Positions 24,103-32,650 of a stretch of DNA of 41,125 nt are shown in pieces. Origin of the DNA: Phycisphaerae bacterium (lineage in GTDB: Bacteria > Planctomycetota > Phycisphaerae > UBA1845); NCBI GenBank assembly GCA_022072505.1, contig JAJVHU010000034.1:1-41125 (forward strand). The letters run 5' to 3'. Within the stretch, counting starts at the first letter, position 1; the number at the start of each line of letters is the position of its first letter. The position numbers and the translations under genes are program-made. The notes under the pieces were generated by a model, which searched no databases, was not told the DNA's origin, and was given only the letters and a program-made list of their open reading frames with translations.

Positions 24103-25884
24103 TCAGGGAGTGTCCTGCTCGACGAGCGCCACGACGCGCCGGATCACACCGGCCTTTTGAGACCGGTACGTGATTTCGACCTCGCCTTCGCCCGAGACGA
24201 TCCAGCGGAACAGACGCTGACCGCGCCCCGGGACGCCGCGGTCCGCCCAGATGCGGTGCGGCTGATGCTCCGTCGGCGACATCGCGGCGTCGAACCAGCC
24301 GCCGACCGCGCCCGAGGCGACGACGCGCGGCGCCTCCGCGGGGTCCGCGCCCGGTGTCCGGGTCAGCTCGACCGCGTCGCGCGCGCCGATGCGCTTCTGC
24401 GCCGCGACGCCGCTGATCGTCGGGATCAGCCGCTCGTTCGTCACTTCGACGGTCACTTCCCACGTCGCCGGGGCGAGCGGCTTCACACGGACCCGGGAGA
24501 ACGAAAGTTTCGGCATCTGATCCGCGTGATACATCGTGAACGCGAAGTTGCGGTGGCAAAGCTCATCCAGCATGAATGCCGGCGGGACGCGCGAGGCGAA
24601 CTTCGTCCACCCGCCGATGAGAACCTCGCCGTAAAAAGGGTGCTGATGCGGTTTGTAAGGAACGAAGTGATGCTCAAACTCGAGCAGGTCGCCGAAGCGC
24701 ATCCGGGCGTCGCGCCGCTGCCAGTCTCCTTCCTTCCCCTGAAAATACTGATCCGCGTTCCAGAGTTCGTTGGTGAAGCTGAAGACGCCCAGCCCCTCGG
24801 CGGTCCAGTTCACGAATCCGCCGTGAACCTCGTACAAGTCCTTCCAGATCACGAGGTACCGGTAGAAAGGGAGCATCCGCTCGCCCGTCTGTCCGATCTC
24901 GTCGTACACCGCCAGATCCTCGCGGGGGTAGAAGCTCTCGCGCGACTCCACGCCCGGACCGCGCAGCATCATGCCCCCGGCGTTGTGATACGACTGCACC
25001 GCCGCGATGTTCGGATGATCGAGGATGAAGGCCCCCACCGCCGCGGGCTCGGGATACGAGAAGGGATACTCGCCCGCGCCGTACTGGACGTGGTTCGGCT
25101 GCCAGCCGCTGGGCCAGTTCCGGTTCATGTCGTAGCCGCCGGGATCGTCCTCGTTGATCCGCCCGTCGCCGTCGTTGTCGATGCCCTCCTCGCCGAGCAT
25201 CGTGTACTCGCCCGTTTCGTCGGCGGCGACGCGCTCGAAGATCCGCGGGTCGCGGGGAGACCGCCGCCAGCGCCCGTTCGGATCGGCCTTCCACATCGTC
25301 GTGATGTGACCGTCGCCGTCGAGATCGTCCGGACCGTCCTCGTCATATAAACCGTCGTAGTCGTCGTCGGTGGGCTTCATGCCGCTGCGCGCGGAGCTGG
25401 AGGTGTTCGGTTCGCGGAACCAGTACGCCCGCCCGTCCGGGTTGACGCTCGGAACGATGTAAAACGCCCGCTCATCGACCAGCCGCGTCAGCTTGTCGAC
25501 GACGCCGTAGCTCTTCGTCAGGTACCAGATCGTATACAGGCAGACCTCCGACGCCTGCACTTCGTTGCCGTGAACGTTGCCGTCGATGTACATCCCGGGT
25601 TTGTCGCGGTCTTCGCCGGTCGCGGGGTTGTTGATCGTCACCAGCCAGATGTCGCGACCTTCCGTGCTCTTCCCGATCGAGCGGATCGTCAGCAGGTTCG
25701 GGTAGGCGCGGACAAGGTCATTCAGCGCCTCCGTGAGTTGTTCAAAATCGTAAAACCGGTTGAACGACAGCTCCACCTTGCGCGGCAGAGGCTCCTGCGC
25801 GGGCAACGCTGACGTCGCCAACGCCGCCGACGCCGCGCAGGCCGACAACGCAACCGTCAAGAGGCGTTTTTTCGTCCGAGTCAT
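24103..25884 (-). CDS. exported M14 zinc carboxypeptidase
   Basis: A signal peptide (MTRTKKRLLTVALSACAASA...) precedes a peptidase M14 domain. The zinc ligands are His105 and Glu108 in VHGNE and His300 in QSYHNAGG; the catalytic Glu is Glu373 in FTNELW. Substrate residues appear in NPDGRAYW and DMNRNWP. Between the first and last ligands lies a planctomycete-type insert rich in Asp (DDDYDGLYDEDGPDDLDGDG and DNDGDGRINEDDPGG), which is expected to bind calcium. A beta-rich C-terminal domain of about 130 residues follows. It probably removes C-terminal residues from peptides in the periplasm or outside the cell. The 593-residue gene lies 18 bp after an inactive paralogue and 23 bp before uvrC, so the three are probably co-transcribed. 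Confidence 0.92.
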   Translation of the reverse strand: MTRTKKRLLTVALSACAASAALATSALPAQEPLPRKVELSFNRFYDFEQLTEALNDLVRAYPNLLTIRSIGKSTEGRDIWLVTINNPATGEDRDKPGMYIDGNVHGNEVQASEVCLYTIWYLTKSYGVVDKLTRLVDERAFYIVPSVNPDGRAYWFREPNTSSSARSGMKPTDDDYDGLYDEDGPDDLDGDGHITTMWKADPNGRWRRSPRDPRIFERVAADETGEYTMLGEEGIDNDGDGRINEDDPGGYDMNRNWPSGWQPNHVQYGAGEYPFSYPEPAAVGAFILDHPNIAAVQSYHNAGGMMLRGPGVESRESFYPREDLAVYDEIGQTGERMLPFYRYLVIWKDLYEVHGGFVNWTAEGLGVFSFTNELWNADQYFQGKEGDWQRRDARMRFGDLLEFEHHFVPYKPHQHPFYGEVLIGGWTKFASRVPPAFMLDELCHRNFAFTMYHADQMPKLSFSRVRVKPLAPATWEVTVEVTNERLIPTISGVAAQKRIGARDAVELTRTPGADPAEAPRVVASGAVGGWFDAAMSPTEHQPHRIWADRGVPGRGQRLFRWIVSGEGEVEITYRSQKAGVIRRVVALVEQDTP

Positions 25885-25902
25885 GTGCGTTCCTTTCCGG
25901 CG

Positions 25903-27849
25903 TCAAGGCGCCCGATCCGAAACCGCAGGCAGCGTCGCCTGCGCCTGATCGAAGACATAGCGCTCGGACGTAAACGTGATCGCGACCGTCTCGCCCGCCT
26001 CGCCGGTGACGATCCAGCGCAGCTTCTCGCGCCCGCCGCTTCCCGGAACCGACCAGACCCGGGCGACGCGCTCCCCGGCCAGGATCCGCTCCAGCGGCAG
26101 CTCGAGCGTCACGACAATCGGGCGCACCCGGCGGTTCTGCCGTCCCATCGCCAGCGCCGTGGGAAAATACCCGTCGTTCACGATCGCCGTCTCAATCTCG
26201 AACACCCGATCCGAAAGCGGAGTGACCTTCAGCGGCGACACGGCCGGTTTCGGCAGGCGCGTGCCGAGTTCCAGCACGAACGCGGCCTGACGGTCGGCGA
26301 TTCCGTCCAGTTCGGCGACCGGCGGCGTCGTTTGAAACAGCGGGACGAACCCGCCGATCTCAATTCGCCCCAGCGTCGGGTGCTCATACGGCGTCCACGG
26401 AATGAACCCGCCGCGTTCGCCGAGCGAGTCCGAATACGTCAACCACGCCGCCGCCTCCTTGTCCGCGGGATCGACCTTCTCTTTCGGCGGCTTTTCCGCG
26501 TCCGGCGTCTTCGGAGCATCCGGCGTCGGGGTCTGTTCCTGCGCTCGGGATGCGCTCTGCGAAGCCGCGACGGCGGGTTCCGGAGTTCGAGCGGTCTCGC
26601 CTGAGGTTTCGGACGGCGGGGTTTGCGCGACACCGCCTGACTCCGGCGTCGTCGCGCCGTCTTCGGGTTCGCCTTTTGCGGGTTCTTTCTTTTCCACGTC
26701 GTCCGGTTTCTTTGCGTCGCCGCCGGTGGAGGACTCCGGCCGCGTCCAGACCCGGCAGGCGAACGTGGGCATCCCGAGCTGTGCGTAGCACCAGGCGAAA
26801 AACGCCCCGTCCGCGTCCTCTTTCGGAACTTCCTTGGTTCCCGTCAGATCTCGGTAGCGCTTGCCGATCTCCTCATAATGCCCCGCGTCATCCCGGTGCA
26901 ACGCCAGCGGCACGCGGCCCGTCGCGTCGTTCTTGCCGCTTTCGGGCGTCTTCACCACGTTGTCGTGGCGCCCGTAAATGACGGTCATCGCGATGCGCGG
27001 GTGCGTCAGAAAAAAATCGATCAACGCCTTGGACTCAGGCTCGCTGATCGGATGCGGTCCCGCGCCGGCCTCGTGCTCAGGGTAGGCGTGCATGAAGTTG
27101 CGGTTGAGGTCCACGGCGCCCGGACCGTCTTCGTTGTACTCTCCGTCAAGGTCGTCGTCGACGCCTTCGGCGTAGATCTTGTAGATCGGCTTCTCGCCTT
27201 TTGCGCGATCCGCCTCTTTCAGGAGGCGAGGTTCGGCCGGGTCCGGCAGGTGCGTCGCCTCGGGATCGACGACGCGCATCAGCGTGATCACTCCGTCGCA
27301 ATTGACGTCGTCCGGACCGTCCTCGTCCGCCGCGCCGTCGCGGTCGTCGTCAACCGGACGCAGCGTCCCACGATGCTCGCGTCGCGGCATCGCGGACGCC
27401 GCCGCCCAGCCGTCCGGGTTCATTCGCGGCAGCACGTAGACCGTGTACGTATCCACGAGCTTGTTGCCCGAGGCGTCCGCCGGCGGGTTCAAAAGACGCT
27501 CGGCGACGCGCGCCGCGGTCTCGGTCGAGACGGGAAAGTCCGCGTCAAGCCCCGCGACGATCGCCAGCGCCGGACGCGCATCCACGTCCGCCCCCCTTCC
27601 GAGGCGCAGACAATAAAGCTCGCGGCCGCCCCGGCTTTTCCCGATCGAAGTCAACGTGCATGCATCCGGGAACTTGACGACCAGTTCCTGCAACCGTCGC
27701 TCAAGCCCCGCGTCATCGAGATATCCGGCGCCGGGAAGCGCGTCAGCCGAGCGAACGCCGCCGGAAGACGGGTTGACGGTCTGATCCTGAAGCGGCGCGG
27801 CGGCGCCGGCGAACGCTGAGAGGACGAACCTTATGACGAGAATCAACAC
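25903..27849 (-). CDS. M14-like carboxypeptidase paralogue that has lost its zinc site
   Basis: This protein aligns throughout with the M14 enzyme encoded downstream: signal peptide, VVKFPDACTLTSIGKSRGGREL, VLPRMNPDGW, the Asp-rich insert (DDDRDGAADEDGPDD...DGVIT), DLNRNF, and the same C-terminal beta domain. However, HGNE is replaced by LDADFP (about residues 101-106), the SYHNAGG position reads YGRHDN, and the FTNELW position reads ACRVWTR. The first His, first Glu and catalytic Glu are therefore absent, and zinc-dependent peptidase activity is unlikely. A Pro/Glu/Lys/Thr-rich linker of about 90 residues is inserted before the C-terminal half. The GTG at 27849 is chosen because GGAGG lies just before it and a signal peptide starts there; an in-frame GTG at 27963 would add an unlikely Arg-rich leader. 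Confidence 0.82.
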   Translation of the reverse strand: MLILVIRFVLSAFAGAAAPLQDQTVNPSSGGVRSADALPGAGYLDDAGLERRLQELVVKFPDACTLTSIGKSRGGRELYCLRLGRGADVDARPALAIVAGLDADFPVSTETAARVAERLLNPPADASGNKLVDTYTVYVLPRMNPDGWAAASAMPRREHRGTLRPVDDDRDGAADEDGPDDVNCDGVITLMRVVDPEATHLPDPAEPRLLKEADRAKGEKPIYKIYAEGVDDDLDGEYNEDGPGAVDLNRNFMHAYPEHEAGAGPHPISEPESKALIDFFLTHPRIAMTVIYGRHDNVVKTPESGKNDATGRVPLALHRDDAGHYEEIGKRYRDLTGTKEVPKEDADGAFFAWCYAQLGMPTFACRVWTRPESSTGGDAKKPDDVEKKEPAKGEPEDGATTPESGGVAQTPPSETSGETARTPEPAVAASQSASRAQEQTPTPDAPKTPDAEKPPKEKVDPADKEAAAWLTYSDSLGERGGFIPWTPYEHPTLGRIEIGGFVPLFQTTPPVAELDGIADRQAAFVLELGTRLPKPAVSPLKVTPLSDRVFEIETAIVNDGYFPTALAMGRQNRRVRPIVVTLELPLERILAGERVARVWSVPGSGGREKLRWIVTGEAGETVAITFTSERYVFDQAQATLPAVSDRAP

Positions 27850-27967
27850 CCACCTCCGTCGGCCACGCTTGAAGGACGGCGGTGAATGTAGCGGTTTCTG
27901 TCGGGCGAGAAAAGCGAACCACCACGACGCCGGCCTGCGCGCGGGACACGACCCGACCGCCACGACG

Positions 27968-29515
27968 TCACGCCTCCAAGGCGGGACGATCGGCCACCGG
28001 CGCCTCCGATGCGGAAGACCGCCCGCCGATGCCGAAGTCCGCGGGCATCGACAGGTACGCCGTGACGAGGAACCCGACGGCGTAGATCAGCAGGAAGAAG
28101 CTGAAACCCCGATGAATGTCGAGGTAATACACGACGAAGCAGAACAAGGCGTACAACCCGAGAGCGAACTCCAGCGCCCACATCCGCCCCGTCGCGGTGC
28201 GATAAAGCCCCCGCGCGCGGCTCCCGAGGCTGCCGCTCTTCGGCGTACGCACGAACTCGCCTCCGCGAAGCTTCAGCCCGCGCAGGACGGCCAACCCGTT
28301 GCTCAGGCACAACCCGCATCCGAGCACGAACATCCCCGGGATCGCCGCAAGACCGCCCCAACGCCCGTCGAGACTGTAACGCGCGAACGCGTACGTCAGC
28401 GGCGGCGCCAGCGACGCTCCGAGCACGACCAGCCACATCGACCAGAACCCGTGCCCCAGCAGCGGGTGCCCGATCATTGCAAACACCACCGGCCGCGCCA
28501 CCAGCGCCAGCAGCAGCATCCACAACGACACCGAATAATGCGTCAGGTGCAGCGTCGCCTCGATCTTCTCGCCGAACCCCAGCGGAGCGCGCCAGATCCG
28601 CGGCAGCAGCTTGCACGCGGTCTGGATCGAACCCGTCGCCCAGCGCCGCTGCTGACTTTTCAGCGCGAGAATGTCGCCGGGCAGTTCCGCCGGACAAGCC
28701 AGGTCAAGGCAGTAATCCAGCTTCCACCCCGCAAGCTGCGCCCGGTACGACAAGTCGAGGTCTTCCGTGAGCGTGTCGCCGCTCCAGCCGCCGACCGCCG
28801 GGTCGTCGATCGCCGAGCGCCGCCAGACCCCGGCGGTGCCGTTGAAGTTCAGCATCAACCCGTTCCAGGCCCGGGCGCCCTGCTCGATGGCAAAGTGCCC
28901 GTCGATCCCCAGCGCCTGCGCCCGCGTCATCCACGAATCATCGCGGTTCAGATGCGCCCAGCGCCCCTGAAGGCAGGCAAGGCGCGGTTCAACCGCCAGC
29001 AGCGGAACCGCACGGCGCAGAAAATCCTCCGGCGGCACGAAGTCCGCGTCGAATACCGCGACGAACTCGCCCCGGGCCTGCGCCAGCCCGTGCGCCAGCG
29101 CCCCGGCCTTGTAACCCTCGCGCGTCTCGCGCCGCACCACCTTGATGTCCACCCCGCGCCGCGCCAACGTGCGCACCACCTGATCGACGCGTTCGATCGT
29201 GACGTCGTCGCTGTCGTCGAGAACCTGGATTTCGTGGCGCCCCGCCGCGTAGTTCATCCCGGCTACGGCGCGGATGACGCGCTCCGCCACCGAAGCCTCG
29301 TTGTAGAGCGGAATCTGGCTGGTCACGATCGGCCAGCGATCCTCCGGCGTGGACTTCCGGTACTCCTCGATCGTCGCCGCCTGCCGCGAGCGGTTCTCCC
29401 CGCGTTTGCGCAGGAAGAGGTAGAGCAACACGTAAAGGTGCAGGCCGTAAACGGCCAGCGCCACGGTCGCGACGACGAAAATAACTAACACCAGCCAGTG
29501 AAACAGGGCACTCAC
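27968..29515 (-). CDS. membrane GT2 glycosyltransferase, cellulose-synthase-like
   Basis: The 515-residue enzyme begins with GTG. It has one N-terminal membrane helix (about 8-30) and a cytoplasmic GT2 domain with PLYNE, LDDSDD (about 99-104), the metal-binding FDADF (155-159), TEDLDLSYR (catalytic base region) and QQRRWATGS (288-296). At least four further helices follow (about 325-460 and 465-490). The D, D-x-D, TED and Q-x2-RW set identifies processive beta-glycosyltransferases related to cellulose and mannan/glucomannan synthases. The product polysaccharide cannot be told from sequence. It is the first gene of the minus-strand run leading to the M14 pair, uvrC and the unknown exported protein; functional links to those genes are not obvious. 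Confidence 0.88.
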   Translation of the reverse strand: MSALFHWLVLVIFVVATVALAVYGLHLYVLLYLFLRKRGENRSRQAATIEEYRKSTPEDRWPIVTSQIPLYNEASVAERVIRAVAGMNYAAGRHEIQVLDDSDDVTIERVDQVVRTLARRGVDIKVVRRETREGYKAGALAHGLAQARGEFVAVFDADFVPPEDFLRRAVPLLAVEPRLACLQGRWAHLNRDDSWMTRAQALGIDGHFAIEQGARAWNGLMLNFNGTAGVWRRSAIDDPAVGGWSGDTLTEDLDLSYRAQLAGWKLDYCLDLACPAELPGDILALKSQQRRWATGSIQTACKLLPRIWRAPLGFGEKIEATLHLTHYSVSLWMLLLALVARPVVFAMIGHPLLGHGFWSMWLVVLGASLAPPLTYAFARYSLDGRWGGLAAIPGMFVLGCGLCLSNGLAVLRGLKLRGGEFVRTPKSGSLGSRARGLYRTATGRMWALEFALGLYALFCFVVYYLDIHRGFSFFLLIYAVGFLVTAYLSMPADFGIGGRSSASEAPVADRPALEA

Positions 29516-29864
29516 GTTTTGTTGATCCCTTGCACCCGTGATTCGGAAGTCGTGAGAGGTTATTCACTTCCGGCGGAAAGTCACGTCCGGATCCACTCCG
29601 CAACGACTCAACCTGCCCGGCTGAGTTGAAACCGGCAGCCTCTCGCTCGCCGGGTTCCGCGCTTCGCGACCGTCCCGAGGATTTTAGCTGGATGACGGAC
29701 GAGTTCGCATTAGGGAAAACCGGAAAGTTTTGACTCTTCCCAGATTACGCACTTCCGCCTCTTTCACAGGTTTTCGCGAGGAGACTCGGGGACGGGAGGC
29801 GATCGTGCGTGTCAAAGCAGGCTTGTCGGAATTCGTCAGGAATGCTGAACTCGGACCTTGAGCA
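29516..29864. other. 349-bp intergenic region
   Basis: This lies downstream of the ExeA-like ATPase gene and upstream of the GT2 gene, both on the minus strand. It is locally AT-richer around 29700-29760. I see no credible gene, no consensus promoter pair and no clear terminator. A TTGACA on the minus strand near 29808 lacks a -10 partner. Confidence 0.4.
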
Positions 29865-31340
29865 TCAGGCCGAGAGCAGGGCGATCATGTCGTTGAGCTG
29901 GATGAGAAGCGGGGAGTCGCCGTCGGATCGACGGGCTTGACGTGGCGCGTTGAAGATCAGGTCCGCGTCTTCGTCTCCGCAGGTCGTCCGAACGAGCATC
30001 TCAGCTTCGGCGACGAGGCGCAGATTCATCCCCTCCTGTGAGGCGGAAGAACTCGCCGGCGCGGACGGCAGACCGGCGTTCGTGCGATCGACAGGTGCTT
30101 TGAACGGCGCGCCGAAGGATTCTTGTTCGTGAAGCCGAAATGCATCCAGCGATGGCGCTGCCGCGGTCGATTGCGCCGTGGATGCGGCCGGGCGGGGAGG
30201 CTCCGTCGTCGCCTCAACCCTCGCCGACAAGGCGCGGAACTGCTCCAGCGTGGAGCGGAGGATCGAAATCGTCCTGAGCATCAATGCCTGCTGCGACCGG
30301 GTCTCCGACGCTCGCACCGCCGTCGTGCGCGCCGTCAACGCCTCCAGCCTCTGCTCCAGCGAGGCGACGGCTTGCGCCTGTGACTCGAGCAGGTTGAGTC
30401 GGCCGACAATCTGTTGCCAGGGTTGAAGGTCGTTCTTTCCGGTTTCCGCGGCGGGCGCGAGTGATTCTTCAAACGTCGAGCCGCCGGGAGCGGGTTCGCG
30501 CCGAGGCGGTTTCGGACGGACGTCGGCGGCGCCGTCGAGGTCGACCTCGCTCGTGCCGTCGTGCAGATGTTCAGCGCTGATCATGCGTTTCTGGTCGGCG
30601 TAGGCCTCCAGCATCGCCGCATCGCACAGCGTGTTGATGACGCGCGGGATTCCGCCGGATCGCTCGAAGATCATCCGAACCGCTTCCGGCTCAAAAGCGT
30701 CGCAACCGGCCGCTCCGGCGACGCGCAGACGATGTCGGATGTACTCCGCGGTTTGAGCAGGATTCAGCGGTCGCAGGTGGACGATGCGGCAAAGGCGCTG
30801 CCGGAATTGACGCAACCTCGCGGATTGCAGCAGCGTGTTCAGCTCGGGATGTCCGACCAGCACCAACTGAAGCGCATTGGACAGCGCGGCATCCGAATCC
30901 GCCAGCACTCGAACCTGCTCAAGACACTCGACGCTCAGCGCCTGAGCCTCGTCAATGATCAATACCGGGACGCGATCGGCGATCCGCTCCTGCGCCGCGA
31001 ACTCGCGCAGCGCCCGCAGCATCCGGATGCGCCCGGCGTCCTCATCCACATCGAGGCCGAATGCCGCGCACGCGGACTCCAGCACGTCGCCGGGCGTGGC
31101 GCATCCCTGGGGCAGCCAGCCGACGACCGCTCGACCCGGAAGCCGAGACGCGAGCAGCCGCGTCAGCAAGGTCTTGCCCGTTCCGGCCTCGGCCGTCAGC
31201 AGCACCGGACCTTTGTCCTCCCGGACGGCGTAGATCAGGCAGGCGAGCGCCTCTTCATGCATCGGCGTCGGGAAGAACGCGCGCGGGTCGGCGGCGTTGT
31301 TGAAAGGAATCTCGCGGAGCCCGAAGAATTTCTCGTACAT
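29865..31340 (-). CDS. ExeA-like AAA ATPase with coiled-coil C-terminal region
   Basis: The 491-residue protein starts MYEKFFGLREIPFNN, the standard N-terminus of ExeA/GspA-type ATPases found beside exopolysaccharide and secretion loci. Walker A is AEAGTGKT (50-57), Walker B is VLIIDEAQ (126-133), and sensor regions follow (LVLVGHPEL; FRQRLCRIVHLRPL), then the lid with SGGIPRVINTLCDAAM. After the ATPase domain (to about 265) comes a linker and a heptad-rich helix of about 60 residues (LNLLESQAQAVASLEQRLEAL...), likely a coiled coil. There is no membrane helix. The gene is divergent from the Wza-type export gene. A role in powering or assembling polysaccharide export is inferred from that position. 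Confidence 0.85.
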   Translation of the reverse strand: MYEKFFGLREIPFNNAADPRAFFPTPMHEEALACLIYAVREDKGPVLLTAEAGTGKTLLTRLLASRLPGRAVVGWLPQGCATPGDVLESACAAFGLDVDEDAGRIRMLRALREFAAQERIADRVPVLIIDEAQALSVECLEQVRVLADSDAALSNALQLVLVGHPELNTLLQSARLRQFRQRLCRIVHLRPLNPAQTAEYIRHRLRVAGAAGCDAFEPEAVRMIFERSGGIPRVINTLCDAAMLEAYADQKRMISAEHLHDGTSEVDLDGAADVRPKPPRREPAPGGSTFEESLAPAAETGKNDLQPWQQIVGRLNLLESQAQAVASLEQRLEALTARTTAVRASETRSQQALMLRTISILRSTLEQFRALSARVEATTEPPRPAASTAQSTAAAPSLDAFRLHEQESFGAPFKAPVDRTNAGLPSAPASSSASQEGMNLRLVAEAEMLVRTTCGDEDADLIFNAPRQARRSDGDSPLLIQLNDMIALLSA

Positions 31341-31718
31341 CCGTTTCCGCCGCCTGTGACCTGATAATGCGTCCGGCAGATCCTGCAGCCTCCCCGTCGC
31401 CGCCCTCCCGCAGGGGGCGCAGAACCCGGCGCGCTGGAAGATCGCGGATCGTCGCCGACCTCACGGGCTGTATCGGTCCTGCGCGCCCGCGGGTGAAGCC
31501 CGTCCGAAAAGGGGCGCGCGCGCCTGTCCGACCGGCGACCGATAACGCCGGGCTTTCCGGTTCGTCCCGGCAAAGTTCCGCCTCGGCGTCGTCCGGTATT
31601 CAGGATCGCCCGCGTTCACCCGATAAACCTCCCGAGTCCGCAAACCGCGTCGTAATCGCGCCGCGCGGACCCAGGGAAACGGACGACGGGGATCGTCCGG
31701 TCAGTCGGATCGACGCGC
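31341..31718. other. 378-bp divergent intergenic region of the exopolysaccharide locus
   Basis: This spacer separates the minus-strand ExeA-like gene from the plus-strand export gene and should hold promoters for both directions. I found no pair close to consensus. Short GC-rich inverted repeats occur near 31490-31530. Open frames across it are arginine/proline-rich and not credible as genes. Confidence 0.4.
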
Positions 31719-32555
31719 ATGATGACGGACCCACGACATGTTTCCGGCGCTCGACGTTTCCGCAATGCGGCGCGGACGCGGCGGCGGGCCGGCGCGACGG
31801 CGCTGGCGGCGATCTTCCTGCCGGCGGCGGGTTGTTCGCACAAGAACAAGGACATGCTCGACTTTCTCCAGGCGCACGAGCACGAGGTCTCGGCGATCGA
31901 GTACCGCGTGGGCGTGCCCGACGGCATCGAGATCAGCGCCCCCCGCATCCTCGAAATTGACGGGGAAATGCACCGGATTCAGCCCGACGGCAAGATCAAC
32001 CTCCGCCTGCTCGGCGAGGTCAAGGTCAGCGGCATGACCGCGAAGGAGATCGCCTCGAAGCTCGAGGTGCTGCTGAGCAAGTATTATCAGGATCCGAAGG
32101 TCAACGTCCGCGTCTCGGGTTACAACAGCAAGAAGTTTTACGTTTTCGGCGAGGTCGGCGGCGTCGGTCCGCGCGTCTACACCGGGCGCGACACCCTGCT
32201 GGAAGTCATCGCCCGCAGCGGGACGAGCTTCCTGTCGTGGACCAGCCAGGTGAAGATCATCCGCCCGAGCCCCGACCGGAAGGAGCGGCGCGAGATCATC
32301 GTCGACGTGGACCGGATGATCCGCACCGGCGACACGAGCGCCAACATTCTGATCGAACCGGACGACATCATCTACGTTCCGCCGACGCCGCTGGCGTGGG
32401 TGGGGCTGCGCATCCGGGAGCTGCTCTTCCCGGTCAGTCCGGTGCTCGACGCTTACGTGACGCCGGCGACGGTGATGGACGCCAGCGACGAGTACAACGA
32501 CGACGAAAACGACACCCCGGGGAGCACCCGGAGGTTCGGACCGCGCCGGTATTAG
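31719..32555 (+). CDS. Wza-type polysaccharide export lipoprotein
   Basis: The 278-residue protein has an Arg-rich start, a signal peptide and a lipobox LPAAGC (Cys39). A poly_export domain follows: YRVGVPDGIEISAP, IQPDGKINLRLLGEVKVSGM, KEIASKLEVLLSKYYQDPKVNVRVSGYNSKK. An SLBB-type domain comes next (FYVFGEVGGVGPRVYTGRDTLLEVIARSG, then IIYVPPTPLAWVGLRIREL). In the Wza family such proteins form the outer-membrane channel for capsular or exopolysaccharide. ATG codons at 31719 and 31722 are both possible, with a weak ribosome site. It leads a plus-strand set with the BY-kinase and a glycosyltransferase. Confidence 0.9.
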   Translation: MMTDPRHVSGARRFRNAARTRRRAGATALAAIFLPAAGCSHKNKDMLDFLQAHEHEVSAIEYRVGVPDGIEISAPRILEIDGEMHRIQPDGKINLRLLGEVKVSGMTAKEIASKLEVLLSKYYQDPKVNVRVSGYNSKKFYVFGEVGGVGPRVYTGRDTLLEVIARSGTSFLSWTSQVKIIRPSPDRKERREIIVDVDRMIRTGDTSANILIEPDDIIYVPPTPLAWVGLRIRELLFPVSPVLDAYVTPATVMDASDEYNDDENDTPGSTRRFGPRRY

Positions 32556-32650
32556 GCGCGCGGCGCCGGATTCCGCGGAACTGAGGTCTGAACAATATCC
32601 GCGCCGAACCGCGTAACCCCCGCGGCGGCGCGAGGCACAGGACGCCTGCG

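Noticed and set aside
24080..24559. 160-residue N-terminal extension of UvrC
   Set aside because: It lies inside the M14 gene, is Arg-rich, and the known UvrC N-terminus begins at ATG 24079.
27833..29488. 551-residue plus-strand frame opposite the GT2 gene
   Set aside because: It is Arg/Gln/Pro-rich without motifs, whereas the minus strand shows the full GT2 motif set.
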